This document shows positions 63,300 through 64,000 of a stretch of DNA of 64,000 bases, piece by piece. The DNA is from Zunongwangia mangrovi (GTDB lineage Bacteria; Bacteroidota; Bacteroidia; Flavobacteriales; Flavobacteriaceae). How positions within the stretch are numbered: position 1 is the stretch's first letter; each line of letters begins with the position of its first letter. The DNA is taken from NCBI RefSeq assembly GCF_900112105.1, contig NZ_FOKV01000007.1, forward strand, positions 62,001-126,000. The letters are read 5' to 3'. The translations under genes were made by a program, and so were the position numbers. The notes under the pieces are model-generated. The model did no database searches. It was not told the origin of the DNA and saw only the letters and a list, made by a program, of their open reading frames with translations.

Positions 63300-64000
63300 T
63301 TAGTGTTCATGTGCATCTTCCGAGGCCTGCGACATTACAAGAGTAATATCGGTTTCAAAAGTTAAACCTACAGTGGTTTCCGCTTGTACTTTAATTAAAT
63401 ATTCTCCTGCTGTAAGACTATGGTTATGGGCCACAGCTATTTGTCCTGTTTTCTTGTCGATACTTATAGTACCGGCTTCATTCGTAAAGGCTGCACCATC
63501 TTTTTGTATATTCAGAATTGAAAATGATTTTTTGTATTGAGCAGGATAGACGTTAGGAGCTGGTGATTGATAGTTTTCATGTAATGCGATATGCAAACGG
63601 TTTGTTAGAATAGTAAGATCAAGGTCAGGATAAAAGGTGCCATACAGAAATTTGATTTCAGGGATAAATCGCACACGAAATTGTCTTGTTGCCAAAGTGA
63701 AACCATCTCTGCTTAAGGAGGCTATAAGATCATTGGTCCATTCTGCCTCCTGATCGGGATCACCTGCGTTTTCATCAAATGAAATTTGGTTATTTTCTAT
63801 GAAAACCTTCCCGTCCGGTCGTCCGTTTTGGTGTAATTCCCACTGAGTGTTTTCAAGATCTAAATCTGGGGTAGAAAGATGGTAGGTTATGCTATCACTT
63901 GTTCCGTACATTTGATATGCAAATGGAATACGTAATTCATTATCCATTTCGTCTATATCAATTTGTGCAGGAGCAATTTTTACAAAGAATGTTTTACTTA
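63300..64000 (-). CDS. Secreted or surface beta-domain protein (partial, 5' end outside window)
   Basis: The frame is open to the right edge of the window, so the internal Met at 63947 is probably not the start: upstream codons read SKTFFVKIAPAQIDIDE. At least 233 residues are visible. The C-terminal part resembles a cadherin-like or Ig-like repeat (TISIDKKTGQIAVAHNHSL and AGEYLIKVQAETT) and ends in SQASEDAHEH. The His-rich end may bind zinc, which would fit the Zur and COG0523 neighbours. The family is not recognised. Confidence 0.65.
   Translation of the reverse strand, partial: SKTFFVKIAPAQIDIDEMDNELRIPFAYQMYGTSDSITYHLSTPDLDLENTQWELHQNGRPDGKVFIENNQISFDENAGDPDQEAEWTNDLIASLSRDGFTLATRQFRVRFIPEIKFLYGTFYPDLDLTILTNRLHIALHENYQSPAPNVYPAQYKKSFSILNIQKDGAAFTNEAGTISIDKKTGQIAVAHNHSLTAGEYLIKVQAETTVGLTFETDITLVMSQASEDAHEH

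Noticed and set aside
1-64000. CRISPR arrays, tRNA or rRNA genes, prophage and insertion sequences
   Set aside because: No regularly spaced short repeats, cloverleaf-like sequences, transposases or phage genes were seen. The spaced repeats found are intergenic and irregular.

Overview
The window is chromosomal DNA of a marine or soil member of the Flavobacteriaceae (Bacteroidota), close in style to Zunongwangia or Gramella. The evidence is low GC, no Shine-Dalgarno signals, promoter boxes of the TAnnTTTG type, two SusC/SusD pairs, many SPII lipoproteins and families largely confined to the phylum (DUF6146, DUF6787, the Nudix-type AraR, the serC/serA/LuxC-like/ferredoxin neighbourhood). No rRNA, tRNA, CRISPR array, phage or insertion sequence was seen. 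The genus is an inference.

Layout. 1-6.4 kb: housekeeping genes, with a partial DUF6787 gene, a DUF6146 lipoprotein, a DUF937 protein, serA, serC, an acyl-CoA reductase, a ferredoxin and an AraC regulator. 6.6-28.7 kb: a complete arabinan utilisation locus. It holds the sensor araR, SusC/SusD, GH51, four GH43 enzymes, a GH127/GH146 beta-L-arabinofuranosidase, then araB-araD-araA, an aldose epimerase and a sodium/sugar symporter. Matching inverted repeats (AAGTGT-N7-ACACTT type) lie at the susC and araB promoters and are the likely AraR operators. 29.3-33.4 kb: two tandem LacI paralogues and a GH125 alpha-mannosidase, flanked by a 3' fragment of a basic-secretory-protein gene and a 5' fragment of a lipoprotein gene. 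This looks like the wreck of a mannan/N-glycan locus. 33.7-37.2 kb: an ABC exporter operon of unknown cargo and a small TPR protein. 37.6-39 kb: a DJ-1/PfpI lipoprotein and a Crp-type regulator that has no ordinary start codon.

39.4-43.6 kb: a two-gene operon encoding an SbnA-like (2,3-diaminopropionate-type) synthase fused to an FAD/NAD(P) module, followed by a Y4yA-like PLP decarboxylase. This is the best candidate for undescribed chemistry in the window. 43.8-47.5 kb: a retropepsin-like lipoprotein, a serine hydrolase and a BamA-like outer-membrane protein. 47.8-56.7 kb: an ECF sigma factor, a FecR anti-sigma factor, an STN-containing SusC, a SusD and a purple-acid-phosphatase-like lipoprotein, that is, a SusCD locus devoted to phosphoesters. 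57-60.4 kb: an SMR exporter, a DUF1624 membrane protein, a tiny ORF and a Tat-type alkaline phosphatase. 60.6-64 kb: a lipoprotein, a COG0523 zinc chaperone, a Zur-like Fur regulator and a partial secreted protein. Similar inverted repeats before the COG0523 gene, the alkaline phosphatase gene and the small ORF suggest one zinc regulon.

A dispersed intergenic repeat of about 100 bp occurs at least five times, with three degenerate copies. It usually sits between the terminator of a + strand gene and the stop codon of a convergent - strand gene.
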